Assembly: GCF_014230305.1 (NCBI RefSeq)
Contig: NZ_JACLAU010000034.1
Location: 1 to 34,663, forward strand
Length of the DNA: 34,663 nucleotides
Origin: Novosphingobium aerophilum
GTDB taxonomy: Bacteria > Pseudomonadota > Alphaproteobacteria > Sphingomonadales > Sphingomonadaceae
Direction: 5' to 3'
Shown here: piece after piece, positions 1-7,215 of the stretch
Layout: each line of letters opens with the position of its first letter
Position numbering within the stretch: the first letter of the stretch is position 1
Position numbers and translations under genes: made by a program
Notes under the pieces: generated by a model
Database searches by the model: none
The model's input: only the letters and a program-made list of their open reading frames with translations
Told to the model about the DNA's origin: nothing

Positions 1-50
1 CTGAACTCGTAGAACAGGGCCTCCTGCGCCATCCGGCGCTCGCCCATCAT
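1..50 (-). CDS. Transposase, IS5/IS1182 type, N-terminal 16 residues only
   Basis: The minus strand from 50 reads MMGERRMAQEALFYEF and continues off the window edge. An N-terminus with MMG, then QEALFYEF, is typical of a widespread group of DDE transposases labelled IS5/IS1182, in which the next residues are usually SLEDHVP-like. A GAAGGA Shine-Dalgarno sequence (60-65, minus strand) stands about 9 bases before the first ATG. The two adjacent ATG codons leave the exact start uncertain by one residue. The DDE catalytic core is outside the window, so it cannot be told whether the gene is intact. The family call rests on memory of this N-terminus. Confidence 0.65.
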   Translation of the reverse strand, partial: MMGERRMAQEALFYEF

Positions 51-62
51 CGCTTGGCGTCC

Positions 63-87
63 TTCAGCATTCTGATGCTGAATCAGA
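63..87 (-). promoter_or_regulatory. Two mutually exclusive hairpins in the transposase leader
   Basis: Hairpin A is a perfect 8-bp stem with a 4-base loop: TTCAGCAT (63-70) pairs with ATGCTGAA (75-82). Hairpin B is a 6-bp stem, TCTGAT (71-76) with ATCAGA (82-87), loop of 5. They share bases 71-82 and cannot form together. In the minus-strand mRNA, B is transcribed first. A uses the GAA of the GAAGGA Shine-Dalgarno sequence (60-65). Formation of A would partly hide the ribosome site, and B would free it. The pairing is seen directly; control of transposase translation is inferred. Confidence 0.5.
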
Positions 88-190
88 CGCTCACACCCAG
101 TGCAAGGCCGACTTTTTCAACACTATCCACCCAACCTTGCCGTTCATCCGCCCGGACTTTGTCCACGCCACCAGGGCATCCCGAAACACG

Positions 191-267
191 TGGCGCGCCC
201 AGCAGGAGTCGAACCTGCGGCCTCAAGATTAGAAGTCTCGCGCTCTATCCAGCTGAGCTATGGGCGC
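191..267 (-). tRNA. tRNA-Arg, anticodon UCU
   Basis: The minus strand from 267 to 191 folds as a full cloverleaf of 77 bases. The acceptor stem is GCGCCCA with TGGGCGC, then discriminator G and an encoded CCA (191-193). The D arm carries GCTC/GAGC. The anticodon stem is CGAGA/TCTTG (one G-U pair) with loop CTTCTAA, giving anticodon TCT, which reads AGA and AGG arginine codons. The T arm is GCAGG-TTCGACT-CCTGC. AGA/AGG are rare in high-G+C genomes, so this is a minor arginine isoacceptor. The gene is intact. Its 3' end faces the IS fragment. Confidence 0.97.
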
Positions 268-279
268 GCGCCGGGGTGC

Positions 280-307
280 TCTTAAGCACGCTTTGCGCTT
301 CGTGCAA
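280..307 (-). promoter_or_regulatory. Candidate sigma-70-type promoter of tRNA-Arg
   Basis: On the minus strand, TTGCAC (302-307) could be a -35 box and TTAAGA (280-285) a -10 box, 16 bases apart. Initiation about 7 bases further on would fall a few bases before the tRNA 5' end at 267, which suits a tRNA gene with a very short leader. The match is moderate and the region also divides the tRNA from the divergent yhhQ gene. Confidence 0.4.
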
Positions 308-326
308 ACCGGGATAGGGGTAGGCG

Positions 327-1133
327 ATGGACGCCGCAACTCCGCATGATCTCGCCCGCATCACCGGCACCGCCGGCGGGCGCCGCCATTTCCGCTATTT
401 CGACTACATGATCGCCGCCTTCGTCGCGATCCTGCTGCTGTCGAACCTGATCGGTGCGGCCAAGCTGGCGACCGTCTGGGGCTACACCTTCGGGGCAGGC
501 ATCCTGTTCTTCCCCGTGTCCTACGTGCTGGGCGACGTCCTGACCGAGGTCTACGGCTATGCCAACGCGCGCCGCTGCGTGTGGACCGGCTTCGTGGCCC
601 TGGGCTTCATGGCCTTCATGTCGACCGTCGTGGTGGCCATGCCACCCTCCCCCGCCTGGGGCTGCGCCGCCAGCGCCGATCCGCGGTTTGCCGATGTGCT
701 CAAGGCCAGCGATGCCGGGACGATCTGCCAGGCCACGTATGTTTCGGTGTTCGGCAGCACCTGGCGCATCGCCGCGGCATCGCTGATCGCCTTCTGGTGC
801 GGGGAATTCGTGAATTCCTTTGTCCTCGCCAAGATGAAGGTGTGGACCGGCGGACGCATGCTGTGGACCCGCACGATCGGTTCGACCGTGTTCGGCCAGG
901 CGGTGGACAGCGCGATCTTCTACCCGATCGCCTTCCTCGGCGTGTGGGACACCGCCTCGGTGATCACGGTGATGGTCACCAACTGGGCGATGAAGGTGGC
1001 CTGGGAAGTGGTGCTGACCCCGGTCACCTACGCGGTGGTCGGATACCTGAAGAACCGCGAGGGGGTCGACGTGTTCGATACCGATACCGATTTCTCGCCC
1101 TTCGCCAAGGCGGGCACCCCGGCGCAGGACTGA
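327..1133 (+). CDS. yhhQ: Queuosine precursor transporter (YhhQ/DUF165 family)
   Basis: A 268-residue inner-membrane protein of the vitamin-uptake-like YhhQ family, which imports queuosine precursors (preQ0/preQ1 or queuine) used to modify tRNAs with GUN anticodons. Visible marks: hydrophobic helices from about residue 28 (YMIAAFVAILLLSNLIGAAK), the family segment FPVSYVLGDVLTEVYGY at about 62-78, and a C-terminal helix pair ending VLTPVTYAVVGYLKNREG. Length is slightly above the usual 210-240 because of an N-terminal extension and a central insertion (PSPAWGCAASADPRF). The ATG at 327 follows an AGGGG-containing ribosome site. It is divergent from the tRNA and 59 bases ahead of recF on the same strand, so the two may be cotranscribed. 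Substrate choice among queuosine precursors cannot be read from sequence. Confidence 0.88.
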   Translation: MDAATPHDLARITGTAGGRRHFRYFDYMIAAFVAILLLSNLIGAAKLATVWGYTFGAGILFFPVSYVLGDVLTEVYGYANARRCVWTGFVALGFMAFMSTVVVAMPPSPAWGCAASADPRFADVLKASDAGTICQATYVSVFGSTWRIAAASLIAFWCGEFVNSFVLAKMKVWTGGRMLWTRTIGSTVFGQAVDSAIFYPIAFLGVWDTASVITVMVTNWAMKVAWEVVLTPVTYAVVGYLKNREGVDVFDTDTDFSPFAKAGTPAQD

Positions 1134-1192
1134 TCCGGCCGCGGGCTTTTCCGTGGCACGGACCGGAGCGGCGCGGTAGGGCCGGACAATCC

Positions 1193-2299
1193 ATGGCGCT
1201 CGATCGCATCCTCCTCGGCCACTTCCGCAATCACCGCGAGACATCGCTCGACGGCACCGCGCCGTTCAACCTGCTGGTCGGACAGAACGGCGCCGGCAAG
1301 ACCAACGTGCTTGAGGCCCTGTCCTTCCTTGCCCCCGGGCGGGGGCTGCGCCGCGCCGCGCTGGCCGACGTGGCGGCGCAGGACGGGCCCGGCGGCTTTG
1401 CGGTCAGCGCGGACCTGACCACGCCCTCCGGTCCGGTCCGGCTGGGCACCGGCACCGCGCCCGAGCGCCCGGGACGGCGGATCGTGCAGGTCAACCGGGC
1501 CGAGACCCCGGCGGTGCGACTGGGCGAGTGGCTGTCGCTCGGCTGGCTGACCCCGGCGATGGACCGCCTGTTCATGGAAGGCGCCGGGGCCCGCCGCCGG
1601 TTCCTGGACCGGCTGGTGCTGGCGATCGAGCCCGGGCATGCCCGGCACGCCGCCCAGCTCGAGAATGCCCTGCGGGAACGCAACCGCCTGCTGGCGGAAC
1701 CGTTCGAGCCCGATCCGGCCTGGCTCGATGCGATCGAGGCGCAACTGGCCGAAGCCGGGGCCGCGGTGGCAGCGGCGCGCCATCGTCTGATCGAGGCCCT
1801 GTCGGGCGCGCTGGCGCAATGGCCCGACCAGCCCTTCGCCCGCCCCGACCTGGCCTATGCTGCCGGCGGCCCGGTCGATCGCGCCGCGCTGGTCGCGGCC
1901 CTGCGCGAGGGACGCCGCCGTGACCGGGCCGCCCAGCGCACCCTGACCGGTCCGCACCGCGACGATCTGGTGGTGACCATGGCCGGCAAGCAGCAACGGG
2001 CCGCGGAATGTTCGACCGGCGAACAGAAGGCCATGCTGATCGCGATCACCCTGGCCCATGCCGGGCTGCTCGATGATGACCGCCCCGCGCTGCTGCTGCT
2101 GGACGAGGTGGCGGCCCATCTCGATCCGCTGCGCCGCGAGGCCCTGTTCGATCGCCTGCGCGCAGGCCGGGCGCAGGTCTGGCTGACCGGGACCGAACTC
2201 GCGCCGTTCAGCGGGATTCTGGACGAAGCTGCGGTCTGGCGGGTGAGCGGCGGACACGTGGAACGGGCCTGGCCCGCTGGCGCTCAGCCCCGCGAGTGA
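1193..2299 (+). CDS. recF: DNA replication and repair protein RecF
   Basis: A 368-residue SMC-like ATPase that with RecO and RecR loads RecA at single-strand gaps. The N-terminus (LGHFRNH) has the RecF start pattern. Walker A is GQNGAGKT at residues 30-37; the ABC signature appears as STGEQKAML; Walker B is ALLLLDEVAAHLD, with the D-loop following. Length is normal. The ATG at 1193 fits the family start, although the open frame runs further upstream through yhhQ in another frame. recF is not next to dnaA-dnaN-gyrB here, so this is not an origin locus. The gene ends 19 bases before the convergent lipoprotein gene. Confidence 0.93.
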   Translation: MALDRILLGHFRNHRETSLDGTAPFNLLVGQNGAGKTNVLEALSFLAPGRGLRRAALADVAAQDGPGGFAVSADLTTPSGPVRLGTGTAPERPGRRIVQVNRAETPAVRLGEWLSLGWLTPAMDRLFMEGAGARRRFLDRLVLAIEPGHARHAAQLENALRERNRLLAEPFEPDPAWLDAIEAQLAEAGAAVAAARHRLIEALSGALAQWPDQPFARPDLAYAAGGPVDRAALVAALREGRRRDRAAQRTLTGPHRDDLVVTMAGKQQRAAECSTGEQKAMLIAITLAHAGLLDDDRPALLLLDEVAAHLDPLRREALFDRLRAGRAQVWLTGTELAPFSGILDEAAVWRVSGGHVERAWPAGAQPRE

Positions 2300-2318
2300 C
2301 GAGGGACCGGCCCCCGGG

Positions 2319-2501
2319 TCATTGCTTTTTCCCTTTGCGAACACGACGCCCGAGGTTGCGGTCCGCCTCGTCCTGACTGGTGGTCAACACGTCGGCGGTC
2401 TTGGCGACAACCTTCACCGGTGCCGTGACGACGGTCGACACCACTTTCGACACGCAGCCAGTCAGTGCCGTCAGCACAATCGCCAAAATCACCAAACGCA
2501 T
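2319..2501 (-). CDS. Small predicted lipoprotein, 60 residues
   Basis: The frame encodes a 60-residue protein with a short charged start, a hydrophobic stretch and lipobox LTGC (residues 13-16), so Cys16 should be lipidated after signal peptidase II cleavage. The mature part is Val/Thr/Lys rich (VSKVVSTVVTAPVKVV) and ends in a basic tail (RRVRKGKKQ). I recognise no functional domain. I chose the ATG at 2501, not the upstream one at 2579, because a GGAG ribosome site lies about 10 bases before it and the signal peptide then begins at residue 1. It lies 107 bases downstream of tesA on the same strand and is convergent with recF. Confidence 0.75.
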   Translation of the reverse strand: MRLVILAIVLTALTGCVSKVVSTVVTAPVKVVAKTADVLTTSQDEADRNLGRRVRKGKKQ

Positions 2502-2608
2502 CCCGCCAACTCCGCAGGGATCGGCCGGGCCCTGCGCCCGCCAATCCACAGGCGCCTGTCCTAGGGCCTTTATCCCCACCCGGGAATCCGTAGCTGTGCT
2601 GACACGGC

Positions 2609-3319
2609 CTATTGTCCCGGCAGGGCCGCGGCGACCTGATCCGCCGTCGCCGCCACGATCTCATCCACGCCGCGGGCATTGGGATGGATGTGGTCCGCCT
2701 GGATCAGGTCCGGCTTGCCGATCACCGGGGCCAGGAAGAAGGGCACCAGCCGGGCCCCGTACTGCTTCGCCAGGGCCGGATAGAGCGGTTCGAACTTCGC
2801 CTTGTAATCGGGCCCCAGATTGGGCGGGGCGAGCATGCCCATCAGCAGCACCGGCACGCCTTCGGCCCGGGCGGCGGCCAGCATGCGATCCAGGTTGGCC
2901 CGGGTCTGCTCGGGCGGCAGGGCGCGCAGGATATCGTTTCCGCCGAATTCGATCAGCACAAGGTCAGGCTTGCGGGGCTGGTTCCTGAGCACGAAGGCAA
3001 AGCGCTCGGCGCCGGCCCCGCTGGTGTCTCCGGACACGCCCGCGTTGCTGATCCGGGCATTGATCCCCCGCGCCCGCAGCGCCGTTTCCAGCCGCGCGGG
3101 ATAGCTTTCCGCCGGGCTGGCCAGGCCATAGCCGGCGAACAGGCTGTCCCCCACGGCCAGGATCCGGCGCTCGGGCCCCATCACCGGCGGCAGATCGGCC
3201 GCAGCGGCGGCATCCGTCGCCGGTCCGGCCAGGGTTGCGGCCGGTTCGGGGATCGGCGCGCTGCGCGAACAGGCCCCCACCATCGCCGCCAGGACCAGCA
3301 GTGATACAAGCCTGTACAT
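2609..3319 (-). CDS. tesA: SGNH-family esterase (TesA/arylesterase-like), lipoprotein
   Basis: A 236-residue GDSL/SGNH hydrolase of the TesA (thioesterase I/protease I/lysophospholipase L1) group. Visible blocks: GDSL with nucleophile Ser59, the glycine-bearing block (SNAGVSGDTSGAG), the GND block (EFGGNDILR), and D-H in ADHIHPN. The N-terminus has a signal sequence ending MVGAC, a lipobox-like site with Cys17, so the enzyme is probably anchored in the periplasm; Ala/Pro-rich residues 20-45 would be a linker. It is divergent from ybbA-ybbP with 45 bases between, the same arrangement as tesA-ybbA-ybbP in Escherichia coli. The biological substrate is unknown; hydrolase class is confident, the gene name rests on context. 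Confidence 0.87.
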   Translation of the reverse strand: MYRLVSLLVLAAMVGACSRSAPIPEPAATLAGPATDAAAAADLPPVMGPERRILAVGDSLFAGYGLASPAESYPARLETALRARGINARISNAGVSGDTSGAGAERFAFVLRNQPRKPDLVLIEFGGNDILRALPPEQTRANLDRMLAAARAEGVPVLLMGMLAPPNLGPDYKAKFEPLYPALAKQYGARLVPFFLAPVIGKPDLIQADHIHPNARGVDEIVAATADQVAAALPGQ

Positions 3320-3364
3320 TTTCTCTCCTTGCCGCCTCCGCGATAGCTATGCCATCCCCATGGC

Positions 3365-4057
3365 GTGACAACCCCTTCTCCCGAAAATTCCGCCCCGGTC
3401 ATCGCCGCGCGCGACCTGACCCTGACGATCGGCTCGACCGCGATCCTCAAGGGCATCGATCTGACCGTCGCTGCCGGGGAGACCCTGGCGCTGCTCGGCC
3501 ACTCGGGTTCGGGCAAGAGCTCGCTGATGGCGGTCCTGGCCGGGCTGGAGCGCGCCAGCGGGGGCAGCCTGAGCGTGGCGGGGGCGGACTTCGCCGCGCT
3601 CGACGAGGATGCCCTGGCCCTCGCCCGGCGTGGCCGGATCGGGATCGTGCTGCAGGCCTTCCACCTGCTGCCGACGATGACCGCGCACGAGAACGTGGCG
3701 ACCCCGCTGGAGCTGGCGGGCGTCACCGACGCCTGGGACATCGCGGCGCGCGAACTGGCGGCGGTCGGCCTGGGCCACCGGCTCGACCACTATCCCACGC
3801 AACTGTCGGGCGGCGAACAGCAGCGCGTCGCCATAGCGCGCGCCCTCGCCCCGCGGCCGGCCCTGCTGTTCGCAGACGAGCCCACCGGCAACCTCGACGC
3901 GGGCACCGGGTCGGCCATCGTCGACCTGCTCTTCGCCCGCCGGGCCGAGGCGGGTGCCACCCTGGTCCTGATCACGCACGATGCCGATCTGGCCGCCCGG
4001 GCCGACCGGGTCATCACCCTGGCGGACGGCAAAATCGTCTCGGATCGGCGGAGCTGA
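3365..4057 (+). CDS. ybbA: ABC transporter ATP-binding protein, YbbA/LolD-like
   Basis: A 230-residue ABC ATPase of the MacB/LolD/YbbA (type VII) class. Walker A is GHSGSGKS (residues 45-52), Q-loop in IVLQAFHLLPTMT, signature LSGGEQQR, Walker B LLFADEPTGNLD, switch His in LITHD. The DEPTGNLD form is typical of this class. The start is GTG at 3365; the nearby ATG at 3359 is in another frame and runs into TGA at once. The stop overlaps the permease start (ATGA at 4057), so the two are translationally coupled. By homology it powers a mechanotransmission-type export machine with YbbP. The cargo of YbbAP is not settled. Confidence 0.9.
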   Translation: MTTPSPENSAPVIAARDLTLTIGSTAILKGIDLTVAAGETLALLGHSGSGKSSLMAVLAGLERASGGSLSVAGADFAALDEDALALARRGRIGIVLQAFHLLPTMTAHENVATPLELAGVTDAWDIAARELAAVGLGHRLDHYPTQLSGGEQQRVAIARALAPRPALLFADEPTGNLDAGTGSAIVDLLFARRAEAGATLVLITHDADLAARADRVITLADGKIVSDRRS

Positions 4058-6591
4058 TGATGGGCACGGGCGCTGCGGCCCTGCCCTGGTCGGCGGCCTG
4101 GCGCCTGGCCCGGCGCGACCTGTCGCTGCGGTTCAAGGGGCTGCGGCTGCTGCTGGCCTGCCTGTTCCTGGGGGTGGCGGCGCTGGCGGCGATCGGATCA
4201 CTGACCGGATCGATCGAGCGCGAACTGACCTCCCGCGGCCGGGCCATCCTCGGCGGCGACATCGGGCTGGAGATCTGGCAGCGCGATCTGACCCCGGCCG
4301 AACGGGCCGCGCTGGCGGCGCTGGGGCGGGTCAGTGTCGGCACCCGGCTCCAGGCCATGGCCACGGCCGGAGACCTCGCCGCCCCGGTCCAGCTCAAGTC
4401 GGTCGATGCGGCCTGGCCGCTCGTCGGGCGCTTGCGCCTGACCGATGGCCGGCAGGTGGGCGCCCCGCCCCCCGGGCAGGCCTGGCTGGCCGAAGGCGCG
4501 GCGGAGCGGCTGGCCCTGTCTCCGGGACAAGGCTTCCGCATAGCCGGACAGCGCCTGATCGTGGGCGGGATCATCGCCGACGAGCCCGATCGGCTGGGCG
4601 AAGGCTTCGCCTGGGGGCCGCCGGTGATTGTCGACGCCCGGTTCCCGCTGACCGCGGGATTGACCGCTCCCGGATCCCAGTTCCGCACCCGGGCGCGCGT
4701 CGCCTTCGCCCGTCCCTACGATCCGACCGAAGCGGTCGACAGCCTCAAGCGGCGGTTCCCGGCGGCCGGCTTCGCCCTGCGCACCCGTGACAACGCGGCC
4801 CCGGGCACGGAACGCTTCGTGGAACGGATGGGGGAATTCCTGGTCCTGGTCGGCCTCGCCGCGCTGGTGATTGCCGGGATCGGCATCGGTCTGGGGGTGT
4901 CGTCCTATCTCGAGGGCCGGCGCGGCAGCATCGCCACGCTGAAGGTGCTGGGCGCGACCAGCCGCGACATTGCCCGGATCACCGTGCTGCAGGTCGGCAT
5001 CGCGGCCCTGGCGGCCACCCTGGCCGGGCTGACGGTGGGCGTGCTGGCAACCCCGCTGCTGGGCGCGGCGCTGGGCGATCTGCTGCCGATCACCCCGGGG
5101 TTCGTGATCGATCCCGCCGCGCTGGGCCAGGCGGCGCTTTATGGCCTGCTGGTCGCGCTGATCTTCACCGCCCGGCCGCTGGCGGCGGCCCGCGCCTTTC
5201 CCGCCATGGCGCTGATGCGCGCCCGGGTCGATCCGCTGCGCCGCAACTGGCAGGGCGGGCTGGTCGCGATGGCCCTGGGCCTGGTCCTGCTGATCGGCCT
5301 GGCCGTGGCGAGCGCGGCGCAGCCCTGGGTGACGCTGGGCTTCCTGGGCGGGGCGGCGGCCACGCTGGCGCTGCTGGCCGGGCTCGGCGCGTTGTTGCGC
5401 CGGACCGTCGCGCGCCTGCCCAGCCCGCGCCACCCCCTGCTCCGCACGGCACTGGCCAACCTGCATCGCCCCGGCGCCCAGACCGTCGCCCTGGTCACCG
5501 CGCTGGGCTTCGGGCTCTCGGCCTTCGTCCTGCTCGCGGCCGTGCAGTCGAGCCTCGACGCCAACATCGCCGCCCGGGTCCCGCAGCGTGCGCCCGATTT
5601 CTTCGTGCTGGACGTTCCGCGCGACCGGGCGGACGCCTTCCGCGCAGCCGTCGCCGGGGCCGTGCCCGGGGCCAGGGTGCGGATGGTCCCCAACCTGCGC
5701 GGCGCCATCCTCGCCTATGGTCCGGCCGGACGGATGACCCGCGTGGCCGATCTCAAGAGCGTCAACGACGAGGCCTGGGCCCTGCGCGGCGAGCGTGGGC
5801 TGACCTATGCCGACCGCCTGCCCGAAGGCAACGTCCTCACCGCCGGGCAATGGTGGCCCGCCAACTATACCGGCCCGCCGCTGGTCTCGGTCGACGAGAA
5901 GCTGGCCCAGACGGTCGGCCTCAAGTTGGGCGATCGCATCGCCGTCAGCGTGCTCGGGGTCGAGCGCGAGGCCACGATCACCTCGTTCCGGCGGATCGAC
6001 TGGGATTCGCTGGGCTTCAACTATGTCCTGGTGTTCAGCCCCAACATGCTGGCCGATGCGCCGCACAATCTGGCGGCCACCATCGACCTCTCGCCCGGAA
6101 CCCCGCGCGGCGGACTGCTGCGCACGCTGGTCCGGGCCTTCCCGGCGGCCTCGGTGATCGAGACCGGCGCGATCCTGAAGGATGCCCGCGCCCTGCTGGA
6201 CCGCATGAGCGTGGCGATCCTGGCCGCGGCCTCGGTCGCCGTGTTGGCCGGGATCGCCGTGCTGCTGGGCGCCATCGCCGCCTCGCGCCGGACGCGGACT
6301 TACGATACCGCGGTGCTGCGCGTGCTGGGCGCCAGCCGGGGCCAGGTGCTGGGCGTGCTGCTGGGCGAATATGTGCTGCTGGCGGGCCTGCTGGCGCTGG
6401 TCGCCCTGCCGCTGGGCACGGCGGTGGGCTGGGGGATCATCGTCAAGCTGTTCCAGTTCGACTGGCTGCCCCACTGGCCGACGATCTTGGGCGTGTTGGG
6501 TGCGGGCCTGTTTCTGGTGCTGGGCTTCGCCGTGGCCGCGACCCTGCCCGTGCTGCGCGAACGGCCGTCACGGGTGCTGCGCGAGCTGTAG
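4057..6591 (+). CDS. ybbP: FtsX-like permease, YbbP family
   Basis: An 844-residue inner-membrane protein, partner of the ATPase just upstream. A first membrane helix lies at about residues 28-48 (LLLACLFLGVAALAAIGSLT), followed by a long periplasmic MacB-type domain, an FtsX-type helix group at about 265-390, another membrane block at about 395-500 with a second periplasmic domain, and the last FtsX helix group at about 705-840. Two repeats each carrying FtsX helices is the YbbP/LolCE-duplicated layout. The conserved cytoplasmic LKVLGATSRDIAR and LRVLGASRGQVLG segments (coupling helices to the ATPase) are both present. The start overlaps the ybbA stop by one base. The end is 6 bases from the convergent DUF805 gene. 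Confidence 0.9.
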   Translation: MMGTGAAALPWSAAWRLARRDLSLRFKGLRLLLACLFLGVAALAAIGSLTGSIERELTSRGRAILGGDIGLEIWQRDLTPAERAALAALGRVSVGTRLQAMATAGDLAAPVQLKSVDAAWPLVGRLRLTDGRQVGAPPPGQAWLAEGAAERLALSPGQGFRIAGQRLIVGGIIADEPDRLGEGFAWGPPVIVDARFPLTAGLTAPGSQFRTRARVAFARPYDPTEAVDSLKRRFPAAGFALRTRDNAAPGTERFVERMGEFLVLVGLAALVIAGIGIGLGVSSYLEGRRGSIATLKVLGATSRDIARITVLQVGIAALAATLAGLTVGVLATPLLGAALGDLLPITPGFVIDPAALGQAALYGLLVALIFTARPLAAARAFPAMALMRARVDPLRRNWQGGLVAMALGLVLLIGLAVASAAQPWVTLGFLGGAAATLALLAGLGALLRRTVARLPSPRHPLLRTALANLHRPGAQTVALVTALGFGLSAFVLLAAVQSSLDANIAARVPQRAPDFFVLDVPRDRADAFRAAVAGAVPGARVRMVPNLRGAILAYGPAGRMTRVADLKSVNDEAWALRGERGLTYADRLPEGNVLTAGQWWPANYTGPPLVSVDEKLAQTVGLKLGDRIAVSVLGVEREATITSFRRIDWDSLGFNYVLVFSPNMLADAPHNLAATIDLSPGTPRGGLLRTLVRAFPAASVIETGAILKDARALLDRMSVAILAAASVAVLAGIAVLLGAIAASRRTRTYDTAVLRVLGASRGQVLGVLLGEYVLLAGLLALVALPLGTAVGWGIIVKLFQFDWLPHWPTILGVLGAGLFLVLGFAVAATLPVLRERPSRVLREL

Positions 6592-6597
6592 GCGCGT

Positions 6598-7071
6598 TCA
6601 GCGGCGCATGGCCTCGTGATAGGTTTGGCGGGTCGCGGCCGCGTCGAGCGGTTGATAGCGCGGATCAGGACCGAACCGGTTGCTCCCTGTAGTGCCGCCC
6701 AGGAGCAGTTGCACCAGGAAGACCAGGCCCGCCACCAGATTGATCAGCGGCACCCAGCCGACCAGGATGAAGCCCAGGTACCACCAGCCCGACAGATCGC
6801 GGTCATGCAACCGCCGCACGACGACCGTGATCGACGGGATGAAGCTGAACAGGGCATAGAGCCCGGCGATCGCAGATCCGAACCAGAACGTGGCGTCGAC
6901 CTGGCTGAAATCGACCTGTTCCGCCTCCAGACCCATCCCGCCGATAACCATCAGCACCGTGGCGAAGGCATAGACCACTCCGCCCAGCAGCGTGAACAGC
7001 CAGTATTCCCGGCGGGTCGATCGACCGCTCAGTTCGAAGTATCGTTGAAACGGAAGAAAAGCCCAGTCCAC
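6598..7071 (-). CDS. DUF805 inner-membrane protein
   Basis: A 157-residue protein of the DUF805 family. It opens with the family pattern PFQRYFELSGRSTRREYW, has about four hydrophobic helices (FTLLGGVVYAFATVLMVIGG; SAIAGLYALFSFIPSITVVV; YLGFILVGWVPLINLVAGLV), and the conserved VRRLHDRDLSGWW motif between them. The C-terminal part GTTGSNRFGPDP is also a family hallmark. The molecular function of DUF805 proteins is unknown. The start is GTG at 7071 with a GGGG-containing site upstream; no better ATG exists. It faces ybbP tail to tail with 6 bases between the stops. Confidence 0.88.
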   Translation of the reverse strand: MDWAFLPFQRYFELSGRSTRREYWLFTLLGGVVYAFATVLMVIGGMGLEAEQVDFSQVDATFWFGSAIAGLYALFSFIPSITVVVRRLHDRDLSGWWYLGFILVGWVPLINLVAGLVFLVQLLLGGTTGSNRFGPDPRYQPLDAAATRQTYHEAMRR

Positions 7072-7165
7072 GGCGCCCCTGCCCCCATCTGATCCGTACC
7101 AGCCGTCAGGGAATCATGCTTCGCCTGGAGGTGCAACAGAAAAGGCGATGGGGCCGTTCGCCACG

Positions 7166-7191
7166 AAAAAGGGGGGCCACAGCCCCCCTTT
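7166..7191 (-). terminator. Rho-independent terminator of the TonB-dependent receptor gene
   Basis: A 10-bp stem: AAAGGGGGGC (7168-7177) pairs with GCCCCCCTTT (7182-7191), loop CACA. On the minus strand it is followed by a run of five T (7170-7166). It lies 25 bases after the receptor stop codon, on the receptor's strand. Confidence 0.85.
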
Positions 7192-7215
7192 CCCGTCGTG
7201 TTGCCTGCCCCCGGT

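Larger units (their letters stand above)
1..126 (-). mobile_element. Left-edge fragment of an IS5/IS1182-type insertion sequence
   Basis: The first 50 bases are the start of a transposase gene on the minus strand, reading out of the window. Upstream of it, at 106-120, is GCCGACTTTTTCAAC, which on the minus strand reads GTTGAAAAAGTCGGC. GTTGAAAAAGTC-like sequence is familiar at the ends of many IS5/IS1182-type elements, so I place the IS terminus near 120-126. The exact end and any target duplication cannot be set because the other end lies outside the window. The element sits about 65 bases beyond the 3' end of the tRNA-Arg gene. Confidence 0.6.

Noticed and set aside
1193..2299. recF and the DnaA-like boxes as signs of a replication origin
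   Set aside because: recF stands without dnaA, dnaN or gyrB, and the boxes are more than 31 kb away after argG.
2305..2331. Possible recF terminator (GACC/GGTC, then TTGCTTTTT)
   Set aside because: Only four clear base pairs, and the T-run is the coding end of the convergent lipoprotein gene.
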